A stretch of 64,000 bases of DNA from Dichotomocladium elegans (Eukaryota; Mucoromycota; Mucoromycetes; Mucorales; Lichtheimiaceae): contig JAIXMN010000004.1 in the NCBI GenBank assembly GCA_025716815.1, forward strand, positions 1,550,001 to 1,614,000, given 5' to 3'. The notes below the pieces were generated by a model. It was not told where the DNA came from and searched no databases. It saw only the letters and a list, made by a program, of their open reading frames with translations. The position numbers and the translations under genes are program-made. Of the stretch, positions 13,156-26,155 are shown in pieces (position 1 is the first letter of the stretch; the number at the start of each line of letters is the position of its first letter).

Positions 13156-14653
13156 TTACTTTATGGAGTAGTAAGGGGGAGGGGAATAATCGGATATTAA
13201 CGGCGAATACCACCCTACCAGTCCTTCTCTCGGCGTTAGTTGAGTCTGCAAAACTGATAAGATCGCTAGTGTTACCAATTGCATTGTTGAATTTGTTTGT
13301 GCCACCTTAATATTCTGTCAGTATCTTCATCATTGAATATCCTTCCCGTCCCCGCTTACCTTTGCTCGTGCCTTCAGGACTTTGCATGTTACACCCGATT
13401 GGCGACGCGGTATCAGCATTAGGCGAACGTCAATACCCATATCCCATTGCTCAACGAGTCCCTGTGCTTTAATCATCCAGGGCCTAGTTGTTTTTGGATT
13501 CCCAGTTGTACTGTGTATGATCTTGTAGCCGTCTTAGACGCTTGTACCGAATACCTCGTGTTTGCTTACCAAAAACGATAAATCAACGCTACGCAAGGAC
13601 TTGATATCATTCGCCATGCTTGACCCTGTTACGAGATAAAAAAATGAATTGGTCTGTGAAATCATGGATAACGCATTTATAGTACTTTGTTCTGAGGTAG
13701 TGTTCCATTCCGATTCCAGTAAGTGGACCACATCGTTCATAACAATCATCCCGGGCACAGAGGTCAGCAACTGTCTGGCGCCAATCTGTACTAACAAGTT
13801 ACTGGTTTCGTGGGCTGTGAACACCGTGTAGCACTGAATCCGTTCCATCATTGTGATATCCTGCAGAGAAAACGTCAACCTTGGACACAGCTATGGTGCT
13901 AAAGAGAGCCCCTCATCTCTTACCTGTCTCTTATGTTTCTTTTGCGCTTGTGTTATTGTTGCTTCGATTTCTCGTAATCCGATCATCCCTGTCGTTGATA
14001 TGTAGTGTACAATCCCCGTAGGATAACTATGGAGGAAAGACTCCATGATATAGATGGATACCTATTTTTTTTTTTAGTTTAGACAATGTTTGGGCGCATG
14101 GTGACGAGAGTTCTAGCCCAACAATTATGAATACCGCCGACAACCTTGGTGTTTGTGGCCTTTGTCAGTCCGGTGATCTCGACAGCATGATTGCGATAGA
14201 AACCCCCGCAGAGGTACTGATCCAATCTATAACGGAAATGAGGATTTCTTCCTTTCTTTGCATGGGACAAAATGCAGCAGCAGCACGTACGCGCAAAACC
14301 CAGTTGAATATTGCGATGTACTGCCAAAAGCGATCGCCTCGGACGCAACAGAGAGATGGGCAACCTTTTGTTTTAAAGCACGCAATAGCTACGACGTAAC
14401 GTACGGTTTTCGTTAGGCTAAGCCGTCATTTGTTATATTGAGGATGTCCAGCTACCTGAGGTGCAGTGGGTAATTGTCTGCTGAGCATCTTCAGATCAGC
14501 TTTCAAAAGCGCGAGATCTGGGGATCCAAATTAGCATCCCGTTAGGCTGTAAAAGTTAAGTAGCATACCTGTTGTAATTCCAAGATCGGCCAAGGCATTG
14601 ATGAGATCTGTATACCTGTGTTCATTTGCTAGAAGAGCCTTGAGCTTTCGCAT
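13156..14653 (-). CDS. RAD51D-like recombinase paralogue with degenerate Walker motifs
   Basis: Eight exons, transcription order 14653-14569, 14517-14456, 14364-14291, 14226-14145, 14061-13924, 13860-13570, 13521-13360, 13245-13156, join in phase to 327 residues, almost the length of human RAD51D. RecA-fold mediators of this family assist Rad51 filament assembly in homologous recombination. The N-terminal helical domain (MRKLKALLANEHRYTDLINA) precedes the conserved STGFCALDQYLCGGF then HAVEITG lead-in to the ATP site. The core continues with IVHYIST, MIVMNDVVHLL and the late segment RPWMIKAQGLVEQWDMG. Walker A reads GLTKATNTK, lacking the usual GKT lysine, and the Walker B aspartate is displaced. 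The exon 4 donor GTTGTC is weak. RAD51D is the best match; XRCC2 or another paralogue is possible. Confidence 0.72.
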
Positions 14654-15761
14654 GTTCTACGGTTGAAAAAGTAAAGTAGAAAAACGGTGGATATCACACC
14701 TATTTTACAAAGTCCTTCCTGGACCCATGCCCGCCTGATTGTGCATTTCATACCAGGGTTGCAGCATTTTGACGAGACCAGTAGACGCTAAAGATTTGCA
14801 ATCATTAGGCCCATACGACCAATCGTTGTTTGGGGGGAGTCTAGTGCCGGCATGCTCAATAATGCGTCGTGCAGAACAGCAAGGTCGTGTGAAAGTAACA
14901 GCAGAGCCGTTAAGCAATATGCCAGCGATTTGTCCCCTCTCTCCTCTGTTGAACCATAGGTTGACCATTCAACCGTTCGCGTATGGGTTAACGTATGCTA
15001 GACGCAAATATTTGCTGTTTGGCTACATGACGAAAGGAACCAGGCCGCATTCTTTCATGTGGTATCTCACGACATGTGGGACCATGCGTTTCTGGTATTA
15101 ATAGTATAAACACAACAGCCGGTCTTAATACTGGTTTTTTGACAGCGCATATGGATACTCTTCCGTCCAAATTTATACGGCTATCTTCACACCCTACTCA
15201 GTGTGTGCCTGACTGGATACAACGCATCAATGCCTGTCGGAATTGGAGGCTGGTTATGCATTTGCCGTCGCGAATCTGTGGCAGCACCTCGATGTTGACC
15301 GTGAGAATGCATCTTATCCTTGCATCCTCGGGTATTCCCCTCAGTACAATCTGTCAAGATACAGGCCATGTCACAGCTTCTGGTGTTGTCTGCAGGACAT
15401 TAACCCGATTCGGTATGTACTTCCTGTTCCAAACAACATCAACTGAGGGGATGGATGGGTGGGTGGCTAACTGCGACTTTGGTTTCGCTACAGGGTTAGT
15501 GCGTCAATCGCTGGGCACGACAGCCTGTTTGCTGCTTCATTTGCAGTCGTATATTCCTTATCTGATGCCTCTTTCCCTTATCCACTGCAAAATCAACACA
15601 CTAGATGACATAACGATTCTCACCGTCTATTCCAACCTGATGCATTTTTGCCTGCTGATTCATTTGTATTGAAAAGCACCAATGACTGCGGTGCCTACCG
15701 TTGCCATTATCCGCTCCGGCCAGATATCCGGTGCAAGCCTCACCTTTGCTCGCTGGAACTG
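14654..15761. other. Interval without recognised gene
   Basis: About 1.1 kb between the RAD51-like gene and a decayed transposon. Overlapping plus-strand frames at 14739-15101 and 15076-15672 are open but have no clear family match, an odd composition and no consistent splice structure. The first 100-200 bases presumably hold the promoter of the minus-strand RAD51-like gene. Confidence 0.4.
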
Positions 15762-16600
15762 TCAACCGGAAGCGCGAATGTCGCGATCAAGCCCCTTCTT
15801 GCGCGGTGTCCTGATCTCCATGTCCTCAAACTCGACCCGCGATACCTCTGTCCGCGGCCGACATGCCAAGTAATCCTTAAAATGTGACCACGGCTCAGCC
15901 ATTTGCTGATATGTACTCATCTTGAACCGATATATGATACCGGATGGTCCCAGAAAGGAAAGCGCAGTTTTTTCTGAAGTCAACGCCGGCCCTGTCCCAT
16001 CTGCGCACCCAGTCAAGGCGCTTTGGATATTCGCAGCACTATTCCTGTCTACAGGTTGAAACTGAGCCATTTTCAATGTCAACTTGCATTCGGTTTTCAT
16101 AAATCCATGGAGCGGCATTCTAGATATTTTGAGACCCTCAAATCGCTGGACCAGTTGGTCCATCAGCTGCTCTAGGATAATGGATGGATTCTCATCAATG
16201 TATTCTATAATAACGCTCTTATGCTCTTCCTTAAGAATACCCGAACGATCCCTCGCTTTAAGTTTCTTAAAGATGCTGTCGGTGACTTTCTCGTACTGCA
16301 ATGCCCATCGCTGTGCTGAACGAACGTGGATTCCTAGCTGTTTGCAGCAGCTGATGTACTCAAGACCTTCTCAAACATCAATTCGAAAACCTGACCTTGC
16401 GTTGGTCAGTGTATGCTGTGTAACTGCGCTTGATCCCCGCCTCTTTCATCCTGATGTCTGTATCCTTTCACTTGGGAATGTACGTAGCAATAAGCTCAGA
16501 GATATCTTTGCAAGGTATGCTACGCAGTGCGAGAACAAACGGACTGCAGAGAGTACATTAACAACGACATGGCCTTGCCCATTGTAAAAAACAGCTTTTT
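15762..16600 (-). mobile_element. Decayed Tc1/mariner-type transposon (copy 1)
   Basis: The minus strand carries a broken transposase related to the copies near 27 kb and 47 kb. From right to left: an eroded N-terminus (YNGQGHVVVN, compare EDGQGHVFDENG of copy 3), then MKEAGIKRSYTAYTDQ, a frameshift, the helix-turn-helix block SAAAKQLGIHVRSAQRW, the linker RSGILKEEHKSVIIEYIDEN and KMAQFQPVDRNS. The catalytic region breaks up after about 15,990 and no intact DDE triad remains. In other family members the order is N-terminal acidic leader, helix-turn-helix, DDE core. Ends and terminal repeats could not be defined. Confidence 0.75.
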
Positions 16601-16951
16601 TGTGCGACATCTTGCGGTGTATGCATGGGGAATTCGATTTGCCATTGCGTGTAAAGATTTCTGGGCTACATGCGATTTATTTTGCGACCCTGCGACTTCA
16701 AAACTGGCAGGGTGCGATTTTGATTTTAGAAAAGAGTATAGCTACTTGGTTATTTCCGATGATCGGTAAAACACGTATTATCCATGAGAATACGTAAATT
16801 CACATCCGATATATATATGTATATAGCATAATAGGGCTAAAGACTTTCCATTCTCGTACGGAAAGGACATTCATATGGGAAACTAAGGGTGGGCCAAGGA
16901 GTTATATGATACTAAAAGCTTTGCATACAAGAATAAAGAGGTGTTTGGTAA

Positions 16952-19492
16952 TTATTTTGATCCTTCTTTAGCAGCTTGAATCAAAGGTGAGAGACTGCAG
17001 AGTGGATCAGCTTCTTTTAGGAAAGGGTGCTCAAGCATAACCGCGGCCGATGGCCTTTTCTCTGGGTCTACTTCAAGGCAACTTGCTAAGAAGTTACGGA
17101 ACTCCGTACTAAGCGCTTCTGGATTTTGCAGCTGCGGCGTGCCATTTGTAGCAATCAGATACAAGGCTCTCAGAGGGTTTTCATTTAGATAAGGGGGCTC
17201 TCCTTCCACCATTTCAATGGCCATGATGCCCAGTGACCAGATGTCCACCTGTGGGCCGTATTCTTTGCGGGTGACTACTTCAGGGGCCATCTGATCAAAC
17301 GCTCCAGTTAGTGTTCGTGGACAATTGTTTAACATCGATCAAATGTGCCTTGACTCCTTACCCAGTAAGGTGTCCCAACCATTGTTGTGCGCTTAGACTG
17401 CCCTTCGTTTAACTGTGCGCAGAAACCAAAATCGGCTAATGTGCAAATACAGATAAGAATGTTTGTATCCGTATCTGCTACTTAAAATGGGAATGAAGAT
17501 CGTCTGGTTATACTTACTCAGCTTAATATCTCCATCCGAACTTAACAGTACATTGTCACTTTTAATATCTCGGTGGATGACGCCACTCAAATGCAGATGG
17601 TGTAGACCTTGAAGAACCTCCCGGCAAACGGCGGCTATCTGACCGTCGGTCATCATATTGCACGTAACGACATCTGTCAAGCTTCCGCCTTCCATGTACT
17701 CCATCACAACCCAGAGATCCCCTTTCCAGAGATAGGAGTCAATGAAATTGACAATATTGGGATGCTGTGAATGTTTCATAACCATAATTTCGTTCATGAT
17801 GAGCTCCTTCTTGGGCTGTTGGTCTAGGTTCATCTGCTTGATTGCCACAGGATTATCCTTCTTGCCTGATTGATGTGCTGTAAAAACGCCTCCTGATGCA
17901 CTAGGGAGCATTTTTTTACATGCATCCTGATGAGTTCTCATTCTTGCTATCATGGCAGCGTACCCGAATCTCTATTTTTCTTTTTACCCTTGACCAATTT
18001 TGACCATATCCACATATGTCTTGGTAGGATCTGCAAGCTTGCAAAGCTCCCGGAGTTTTCGTAAAAGCTCGTCGTCAGCCTCTGTTTTCTCCTTGCCGAC
18101 GCGTCGCTTGACAACGCCTGCCGAAGATTTACTTTGTGCCTCGGGGTCGGCTTCTTTGGCCGCGCTTTTCTCCCCTGCGTCTGCCTCCTTTCTGTCGCTA
18201 TCCGATGCTGCTACCTGTTCCACTCGTGCTGCTGGGTCTTGGGGTGGAGTAAGAGATATTTCTTGTGCTTCTTGCTCTTCAGTTATTGTATTTTTTACAA
18301 CGTTCCCCTGCGCTCACTGTTATTATCCAAATTCTTGTAACCACTAGTGAAGCTAATAACAACAGATTACCTGCTTTTTAGCTTCCCCTGTTGCCATTCT
18401 AGATAGACGGCGCCATGATTTACTAATACTTGTGAGCCCATCCGCCCTCTTCTGTGATGGTTCCTCCTTATGTGAGGAAGCGGCAGGTAATTCGTCTGAG
18501 GCAACAGTGCCGTTTGGAATCTTGTGCCAAACCGAGTCTTCATCACGTGCATGAGCTTCTTGATAGAATTCGATCGCATTTATGACAGCCTAATTGGCCA
18601 TGACAGAATTGGTCGGCGTTGGACTTCCTTAACATGACCCACACTTAAGCGTACCTGGGGATTCTGCTCCTGTTCCATTCTTGTGATGCCGCTATGCTTC
18701 AACAGCACAAGCCATTCACCCGGCAACCCTGTAAATTCCCCCGTGTTGGCATCAAAACCCACGTGCGTAACATGGCGAGTGTTATACGGCGAGGAAATAT
18801 CCATGGATTTTCCTCCATTATTACTCATGCTATTTGCACCACCGTTTTGATTACTAGACAAGAGATCTTGCAGAACAAGATGCATATTTAGTACTCCCCA
18901 CCTCTCCGTTTGACTCGCATAGCCAGTGCTTGTACTCACCAACAACTTTATCTAGTACGCCTTTAAACGTAGTGCGATCACGTGCTCTGTGGACTGGTTC
19001 GAGGCAAGGATCAGACTGCTCAATTGTCGAAGTCCTTCTCGAGTTGGTAGGATCACTACCTTTGTAGCTCTTTAACGATGGTGGCGGCTGTTCCTGCTCC
19101 TGCTGGAGGGAATCCTGGAGCGAGTGTTGCTGCTGATTTGTTAGATGCACCTGAATGGGTTGTGTCCCAGTATAGCTAGATGACGGCATGAGGGCACCGG
19201 TATTGTAGAGTTTGGTAACATGAGCTTTCGAGCCAAGCGATAATGTCCGAGATAGAGAAGGAGTCGACTTGTGTGCTTTTATGGAGTGGCCCACATTATT
19301 ACGCGAGGTGCCTGAAAAGACACTAACCAAAGAACGTCGAGAGGTCGAGTTGCGGACAATTTGAGCCCGACTATCTGTGGATAAAGATCAAAACTGACTA
19401 TCAGAACAACTAATTTTCTTTCATGCCAAGCGACGGCGGCCGATGTTGCCTTTCTTTTCTGTTCCCCGTATTTCTGAAACCGTGGCCTGCAT
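16952..19492 (-). CDS. STE20: PAK/Ste20-type protein kinase with CRIB domain
   Basis: Eight exons, transcription order 19492-19450 (tentative), 19374-18940, 18866-18655, 18589-18371, 18307-17988, 17900-17518, 17435-17362, 17290-16952, give 674 residues. PAK kinases bind GTP-loaded Cdc42/Rac and drive polarity, mating and MAPK signalling. The N-terminal half is Ser/Gln-rich and disordered. The CRIB motif [15 protein letters not shown] with [10 protein letters not shown] lies near residues 184-205. The kinase domain starts near 402 (IGQGASGGVF) with the VAIK lysine, HRDIKSDN catalytic loop, KLTDFGFCAQ (formed across an exon junction) and MAPEV. No PH domain is visible, arguing for the Ste20/Pak1 rather than the Cla4 branch. 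The first exon requires a GC-AG intron (19449-19375) and is uncertain. It is divergent from the CLIP gene. Confidence 0.9.
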
Positions 19493-20069
19493 TTTACGAA
19501 GAAGAAGAAGATGAAGAAGAAGAAGAAGAGTAAAACGTGAGGAGATGATGAAGAAGGAAAGTTAGGAGTGTGCTAATTTGGACATTGTCTAACATCTCTT
19601 TCTACAGGGGCTGTTGAAAGCGCCTCCCCTTATTTCAACGTCTGTAGACCGGATGAACCAGGAGAGACCATGGATGATCAAACCGTGTTTCTTCATATAC
19701 GTTAACGGGAGAAAGGCTCTCTTGCTCTATAGGCGAGATTACAATAGGACGTATGCTTTCCCGTCCGGATTTCTTCTAGTACTCATAAGCCCTTCCGTAT
19801 TTGTGTATGCACACGAATGCATTCCGGAGGTCATCGATTGTGCCCTGACGAGATATGGAGTGGGCGCTGAATTCGGAAAGCGTGCTTTTTTATGCTCAAT
19901 GCTCAAAAGGTTAGGCGTACTGCACACTTGTCAGAAAGCAATCAATTTGACCGAGAGTAGATTTTTAATGGCCGAAAATTTGGTTTTTCTTAAAAAAAGG
20001 AAAAAGAGAGCGAGAGGGGTTGGAGTTCCGTCTCATGCTTATACCGTTTCTACTTTGCAGAGCAACATC
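19493..20069. promoter_or_regulatory. Shared upstream region of PAK and CLIP genes
   Basis: About 580 bp separate the two divergent start codons, so both promoters should lie here. GAA-rich runs occur at 19,500-19,535. A strong acceptor (TTTGCAG ending at 20,060) lies just before the CLIP start, implying a leader intron. The sequence is also open in the CLIP frame from 19,614, so a longer N-terminus cannot be excluded, although that part looks non-conserved. Confidence 0.45.
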
Positions 20070-23039
20070 ATGTCCCGAATTGCGAGACCCATTCACCTTT
20101 CTGGAACCGATACCGCTATTCAAGAACCAAATATTCTACGTACGACCAGAATCGCCAGCTCAATATCCCCACCAAAGAAAACATCAAAATACTCATTATC
20201 CAATCCCACGTTGGATGATGCCTCAGGTCCATTCGCAGCAGACGCGCCCAAATTGCAGCGTCGTTCTATAAAGGCAGCGATGGGAACGGCGAAGTTGTCA
20301 AAGAAGGCAATTGTCAGGACATCGACTTCGTCAACAGAGGAATTATCAGAGACGGAATCACTTTCTCGTTTTACGCCATCCTCAAAAGTTAGCACACCGC
20401 GATCGTCATGGACTCGATCACCAACTCAAACGCCTGCAGCGTTAGAAACGAAAAAATCTGTAGTAATTCAGGAACAGCCGCAAGTTAATAATAATACCCT
20501 TGTTGTCGGCCACCGTGTGGCCGTTCCGAGCATGAACATCGTTGGCACGCTTCGTTTCCTAGGTCCAACCACTTTTAAACCAGGAAGTTGGGCAGGTATT
20601 GAACTCGATATCGCCGGAACGGGCAAGAATGACGGCCAGGTCCAAGGGTAAGTAAGACAAAGAAGAAATCATGTTTACGATAACTTCACCGCTCACCCTA
20701 CGACTCTTCACTTTCGCAGCGTGCGCTATTTCACATGCCCACCGCAAAGCGGTCTGTTCATTCTTGAGTCTAAAGTAATCCCTGTACCACAACAAGAAAA
20801 GCCACATGAACCAACGGGTGATAAAATCCCTGTTGTTGAGAAACACAGCATTGTGAAGACTTTGCGCTCGAGCCACCAGCCAATGCCAGAGCGGACGAGA
20901 TCATCTGCATATACCAAACGATCCAAAACACTAGCTGGCCCGCCACAAAAATTGACACCCAGTAAAACCATGACGATACGGTCGACTGAGAAGCGCCCCT
21001 CGCGCTTTTCTTTGGGGTCATCAAAGCATCCAGAGCCTGTACCACCGTTGCCACGAACAATCTCGGACATTAGTGCAGCAACGACATCAATGCAGTCGCA
21101 ACAACAGCAGCCACTTGCTGAACCAGTAATAGTCGAGACACCAGCAGATATTATGTCGCGTACGCCTCCACCACCACCGCCATCACCGCCAATTGAGGAA
21201 ACTTCAAATAAACCAGCGAAAGCGCCGGTACCCGATGAGCCGGTATCCTCAAACATTATATCCAAAGATGAGCTATATCAGATATACGATCTCCTGGAAA
21301 CAACGAAAGCGGAAAAGGACAAATTGGTGGCTGAAATGGCCAGCAAAGAGGCTGCTTGGGAAAAGATTGTATCGACGAAAGAGAGCTATGCGCTACAGCT
21401 TCGAGAGAAAGAAGAAGATATGGTACGCCTACGTCAACAACTTGCGGATACGCGTGACCGATGCGATGAACTTCAGAAGCAGGTGGAGGAAAAAGAGGCT
21501 ATTCTGGCACAGAATGTTAAGGACGATGCCGTATTAGAGCAGTATCAGCGCCGGATTGAAAAACTCGAAACGATCATCGAGGATCTGAACAAAAAGGCGG
21601 CAGAAACTGCAGAAGCGCATAAAGTCGAGCTGGAGAAGAAGCAATCGATCAATGATCAAATGCGACATGCGTTGTCAGATCAGGAAACTATGACTACAAC
21701 TCTTGAGCGGGAGTGCGAGGAATTGCGGCGAGCAGGTCTTGATGCGATCAGCGCATACGAGTCTTCGGTGATGCAGCTCAAAAAGCAAAATGAAGAGTTG
21801 GAGACTCAAAAGAATATGGAGATCAGCCATCTTAACAAGGTGGTTGAAGATCTTCGACACCGAAACATGGTCATGGGTCTCCCGGAAGAGGACGAGAGGG
21901 ACGACTATGCCGATGAATGGCACGATCAGCGACAACGGCTTGAGGAGCAGCTTGAGCTTGCGATGACTGAACTTGAGCAGGAGCGCCTCACCGTTGAATC
22001 CTTGACTGCTGAAACGGACCGTCTTCAAAAGGAGCTTCAACGTCTGCACATGAATAATACTGCGTCTGATGATCGATATCAAAACCTGCAACGAGAACTT
22101 GAGCAGGAAGTTCGGGACAAGCGTCGACTTATGGAGGAAGCCGACGCGTTGTTTGAAGCACATGCTCGGGCGGAAGACGAAAAATACCAGATGAAGATGG
22201 ATCGTGTGAAGATGGAGCGCGAGCTGGCAGAGGCTCTGCAGACAATCGAACAACTCAAGCAAAGCAGCAAAACATCCAACACCGTTGATTCTTCAGAAGC
22301 AGATACCTCATTCCTTCAGTCTCAACTAGATGAGGTCAAAAAACACAGTGCTGCGCTAGAGCAGGAGTGCCAGAAGCTACGGGATTCAAACAAGGATATG
22401 GAACAGGAATGCATGCGTCTTATGGATGAAATGCTACTCCTCGAAAAGGCAGAGGAAAATAAAGACGGGGCAGCTGCTTCCGCCAATAGCAACGATACCC
22501 AGAAGCTGCTCACAAAGATCGAGAACCTAGAACATGAACTCCAGGAAGAACGACTACGGGTGAACGCAATCGAGCTAGCAAAACATACTGAAATCAACCA
22601 TTTAAATAAGGAGCTCGCCGAATTAGAATCTCTAGTTGAGAGTCGGGTATTTGGAGAAGCAGACTTGGAACAAACCCTTGAGATGGAGCGAAGGCGAGTT
22701 CTCGAGCTGGAGGAGGAGCTTCGTGAGCTAAAGAGCCTACGGAGCGGATCTGAAACAGCATCGTTAGCAAAGAAGCCTGCGCCCCATGACGATGTGCATT
22801 TTGACGCTAAGCCCTACTGTGATATTTGCGAAGAATACGGCCATGACGTTATTAGCTGTACGGCGCTTCTGAAGACCGAGTCAAAGCAGCAGATGACTGC
22901 GGTGAGTGTCTAGACGACTTGCTAGCTTTATTAAGAAATTAATATATGTATGCATATGTTGGTATAGTACTGTGAAAATTGTGAGAAGTACGGCATGCAC
23001 TCGACAGATGACTGTCCCAATCAAGATGAAGTATTCTAG
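20070..23039 (+). CDS. CLIP-170/Bik1-like microtubule plus-end protein
   Basis: Three exons (20070-20647, 20720-22901, 22968-23039) give 943 residues. The CAP-Gly domain spans about residues 145-215, with the signature GKNDGQVQG completed across intron 1 by VRYF, and the aromatic/Gly core GSWAGIELD. A long coiled coil occupies about residues 370-885. Two CCHC-type zinc knuckles close the protein: YCDICEEYGHDVISC near residue 892 and YCENCEKYGMHSTDDC in the last exon. This order (CAP-Gly, coiled coil, zinc knuckles) is diagnostic of CLIP-170 family proteins, which track growing microtubule ends and bind dynein cofactors. The start MSRIARPIHLSG follows a probable leader intron. The gene is convergent with the BTB gene, about 140 bp between stops. 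Confidence 0.92.
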
Positions 23040-23177
23040 AGGCCCTCTCCTGACCTGCTCATACACACACACACACACACACCCTCTTTTTTCCCTCTAT
23101 TTTTTTCGGACTTCTTGTGCATATTACTGTAGTAAGGGATGGATTAAAAAATAGTCGTCTACGCTGGCAACTCCATC

Positions 23178-25657
23178 TCAAATGTGGCCCATGACGATAG
23201 AGAAGCGCAAGTTAGCGCTTCCCACAGGAATGCTGGCTGTCGCCACGGGAATCTCATCTAGTCCTGCTGGTTGGGTGTCGGGAGTTCGAGCCAAATTTGG
23301 CTGAGAGCTGTTGCCATGCGAAGTGGTGTCGGTTGTCAAATGAACAGCAGCCTCACCTCCGCTAGCATTGTTATGCCCTGATGACAGTGCCTCATCAGCG
23401 CAAAGTGTAGTGCTTCTCCATCCCTGATAAGTGCATCATGGACCATTATAGTTAAAAAGGGAATAAGCTGGGGGGGGCAAGGTTCTGGGGAAGGGCGGAA
23501 GGAAGGGGATGAGAACAGATATTGAACAGCATCCACATACCCAACTTTGAAGAACTGCAAAGACATCAGGGCTGCTCTGGAACAAGGTGAGGGTATGTCG
23601 TGGCCCCCGTGCGGGACAGTAGATTTTGAACCAGGTCTTGACTTTTTCGCGCTTGTCAGCATAGCGGGAAAAGGGAGATAGGTTGGGTGTGCACAGCCGG
23701 GTGCAGTGCTGGTGACCATTCTCTTGGTGCGACGGACCATTTTCTCGGTGGTTACAATGGCCGAAAGGAATAGATTGGCGATGCAGGTACACGCCTAGCT
23801 GAAGGACTCCCTTTCGCAGAGACCGAGTCTTTTGTATGTACATGTTCCAATTGGATCTGTGAATGCATCAGGTGATATGGTCAGTTGAAAACAAAAAGGG
23901 TTCCCCATGTGCCCGATTAGCCCGCCCAACTTTATATGTTACCCTGCATAAAATACGGTTTTGGAATACACGCGGATATTGTGCTCCAGTTTTGCAAAGT
24001 CAGCAAACTCCACACTGAAGCGGAAGGGGGGATATAAAGAGTATTGCTTGCCCTCAGGCTTCTTGGATTCACTTTCGGTGTTCGTATTCGCCGCGGCAGT
24101 GCGCCTTCGTTTCGATTCCTGGTTGATAGCTGCTGAAGGGGACGACATCGAGGTGGTGGCAGTAGAGGACTCGCCAGTATAAACGGTCATGTCGTTTGAG
24201 GGTATCAGTTGGAGCTGCTCCGTCTGCTGTTTCGTCGCTTCATGCTCTGGAATGGTCAAACCGAGGGTTGTCTCGTGCTCACCTATACCCTCGATTCTGG
24301 CGCGCATCCGTATTTGCTGCCACAGAGCATCTTTGAGAATGTGATCTGGCACCAGTGGAGCGCCAGTGAATGGGTTGACATCGGATCGGATTGCCTCAAG
24401 TTGCTCAAAGGTCATATGGACATAATGAATCGAGTGCGTAAAAATACTGTGGAACACTTGGAGTTCTTCATCTACGTTTTCGCATTCGCCCGGTCGGGGG
24501 ACGGATACATAGATGGAGCACTTCTGGAAGTCGTCACTCAATATGTCTTCCACGTCTACAGCGGGTTCTTTTTCGATGGATGGGGTAGTGCAGTTATCAT
24601 CATTATCGTCATCATCGGGGCCCTGGTGTTGCAGTTTATAGACCCGATGCCGCGTCGTTAGGACCCGATGAGCGAACCGGTACCTATCATACTCACTAGA
24701 CAGGATTGTTTGTTCACATACCACCCACAGGTTGCACAGACCAATAACAGCTTACCTTGGAACCCAGAAGGCGTCGCATTCAATAACCTTCTTGAGATAG
24801 GATACCGGTAATTCGATGAGATGTTCGACATCCATAGAGTAGGCCTCGCGGTACAGATACGTCATAGTGGCGCTTAGGATTCTGTCGCTGCCACATACCA
24901 TGTTCTCGTCCGCAAAAGTTAGATAGGTGACCACATTGCTATCGTTCAAGGTGCGCAAGATGTAGTCGACGCAAAGGTCGGACATATGGTCCAGTTGGAA
25001 GAAGGAGCAGGTTGCTAGGATTCGACGCACATTTTCTGCATTGATGCACGGATCATAAAGTTTGCCATAAAGTTGCGTGAGAACAAAATAAAAGGATTCT
25101 TCAGTAATGAAAGGGTTGTTCTCGAAATGAAGGGTGATACTGTCGGATGAAGTCTCCCGGAAACCTCCTTCCAACATCACGCGAAAGTACTGGTTTTGGT
25201 CCAGTATTAATCGATGGAGATTATACGTCTTGTTCCATGCCGGCACATGAACCGTGATATCGCTGCCAATGCCATCGAATAAACCTCGTAACAGGATATG
25301 ACGGCAGAGCATAAGTGAATTGAGTCGCCAATCGTATCTTAATCCTGATCCTCCGGTCGCGCCGATAGGGTGTGGGGACGAGCTCTCGGATTGGTTTTGG
25401 CTTCTGCAGGCAGCTGCCGCTGCTCCAGACGAGGCAGCCCAAGGTAAGCCAGTTATTTTGTTGGTATTGTTGCCTGAACTGTTCCGTGCGCTGTAGGAGT
25501 TGACAGACTGGTCGCCCAGTGTATATGCAACGCCATGCCAAGGACTAGTATGCGAGTTCATCAGGTCAGTTGAAGTGCGGTACATGCCGGGGTAAAGAGA
25601 GACGTCATTAGGGAGGTCATCGATGGCCATGTTTGTAGACACAATTTCCGTGAGCAT
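23178..25657 (-). CDS. BTB/POZ protein, germ-cell-less type
   Basis: Four exons, transcription order 25657-24756, 24695-23943, 23856-23541, 23423-23178, join in phase to 738 residues. The BTB domain lies near residues 115-215 (FDGIGSDITVHVPAW, HRLILDQNQYFRVMLEGGF), followed by a BACK-like helical region ending AFWVPR, which joins across intron 1 to SEYDRYRFAHRVL as in germ-cell-less proteins. The C-terminal part contains PPFRFSVEFADFAKLEHNIRV, FYAGSNWNMYIQK, LQLGVYLHRQ and the closing FSIVMG. BTB proteins of this type act as adaptors for Cul3 ubiquitin ligases or at the nuclear envelope; the role in fungi is not established here. Residues 340-430 are an acidic and Ser/Thr-rich linker. The start could also be the downstream in-frame ATG near 25631. 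Confidence 0.85.
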
Positions 25658-26155
25658 TAGAAATGGGAGCGTCGGCGTAGGTGGAAAAGACAGGTTGCGT
25701 TTCTTTCTTATCCCCCCCACAAAGAATTTCAATTCTACTGTGTTTGTGCGATGGTAAAAAAAAAGCCTATCCGCCTCACATGACTTACCCGGTCTCCTGG
25801 TGCCCCTTCCAAGATGGCCTCTCTCTCTCTCGGCACTCGCGGCTTGATGAAATGTTTGTAATGCACCTTCGTTTGACCACAAAACAAAGAAAAATGCCGT
25901 ATAGATTCGAGTTATTTGGCGTCCTATGGGATCACCTCCATTCCCATAGCCCGTTACTTCTCGCAACTATGTTATACTGCAGCGACTTTGGTTTCACAAT
26001 TTCATGATGATCTTCTTCCATCTTGCTAGAATCTATTTTTTATATTTGTTGCTGGGTAGATTATCAGATTCTTATCGGACTAGGTACAAAACTCATGGTG
26101 CTATACCAAATTTCCCAAATCGAGATCCTCTTCTGTGAACATTCACTATTCTAAG
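25658..26155. other. Upstream region of the BTB gene
   Basis: About 500 bp between the BTB start codon and a decayed transposon. Open frames occur on both strands but without conserved content; the part next to 25,657 presumably carries the promoter and leader. Nothing else is seen. Confidence 0.4.

Noticed and set aside
20726..21265. 179-residue minus-strand frame in the CLIP gene
   Set aside because: Antisense of a Pro/Ser-rich coding region; Gly-rich translation with no motif.
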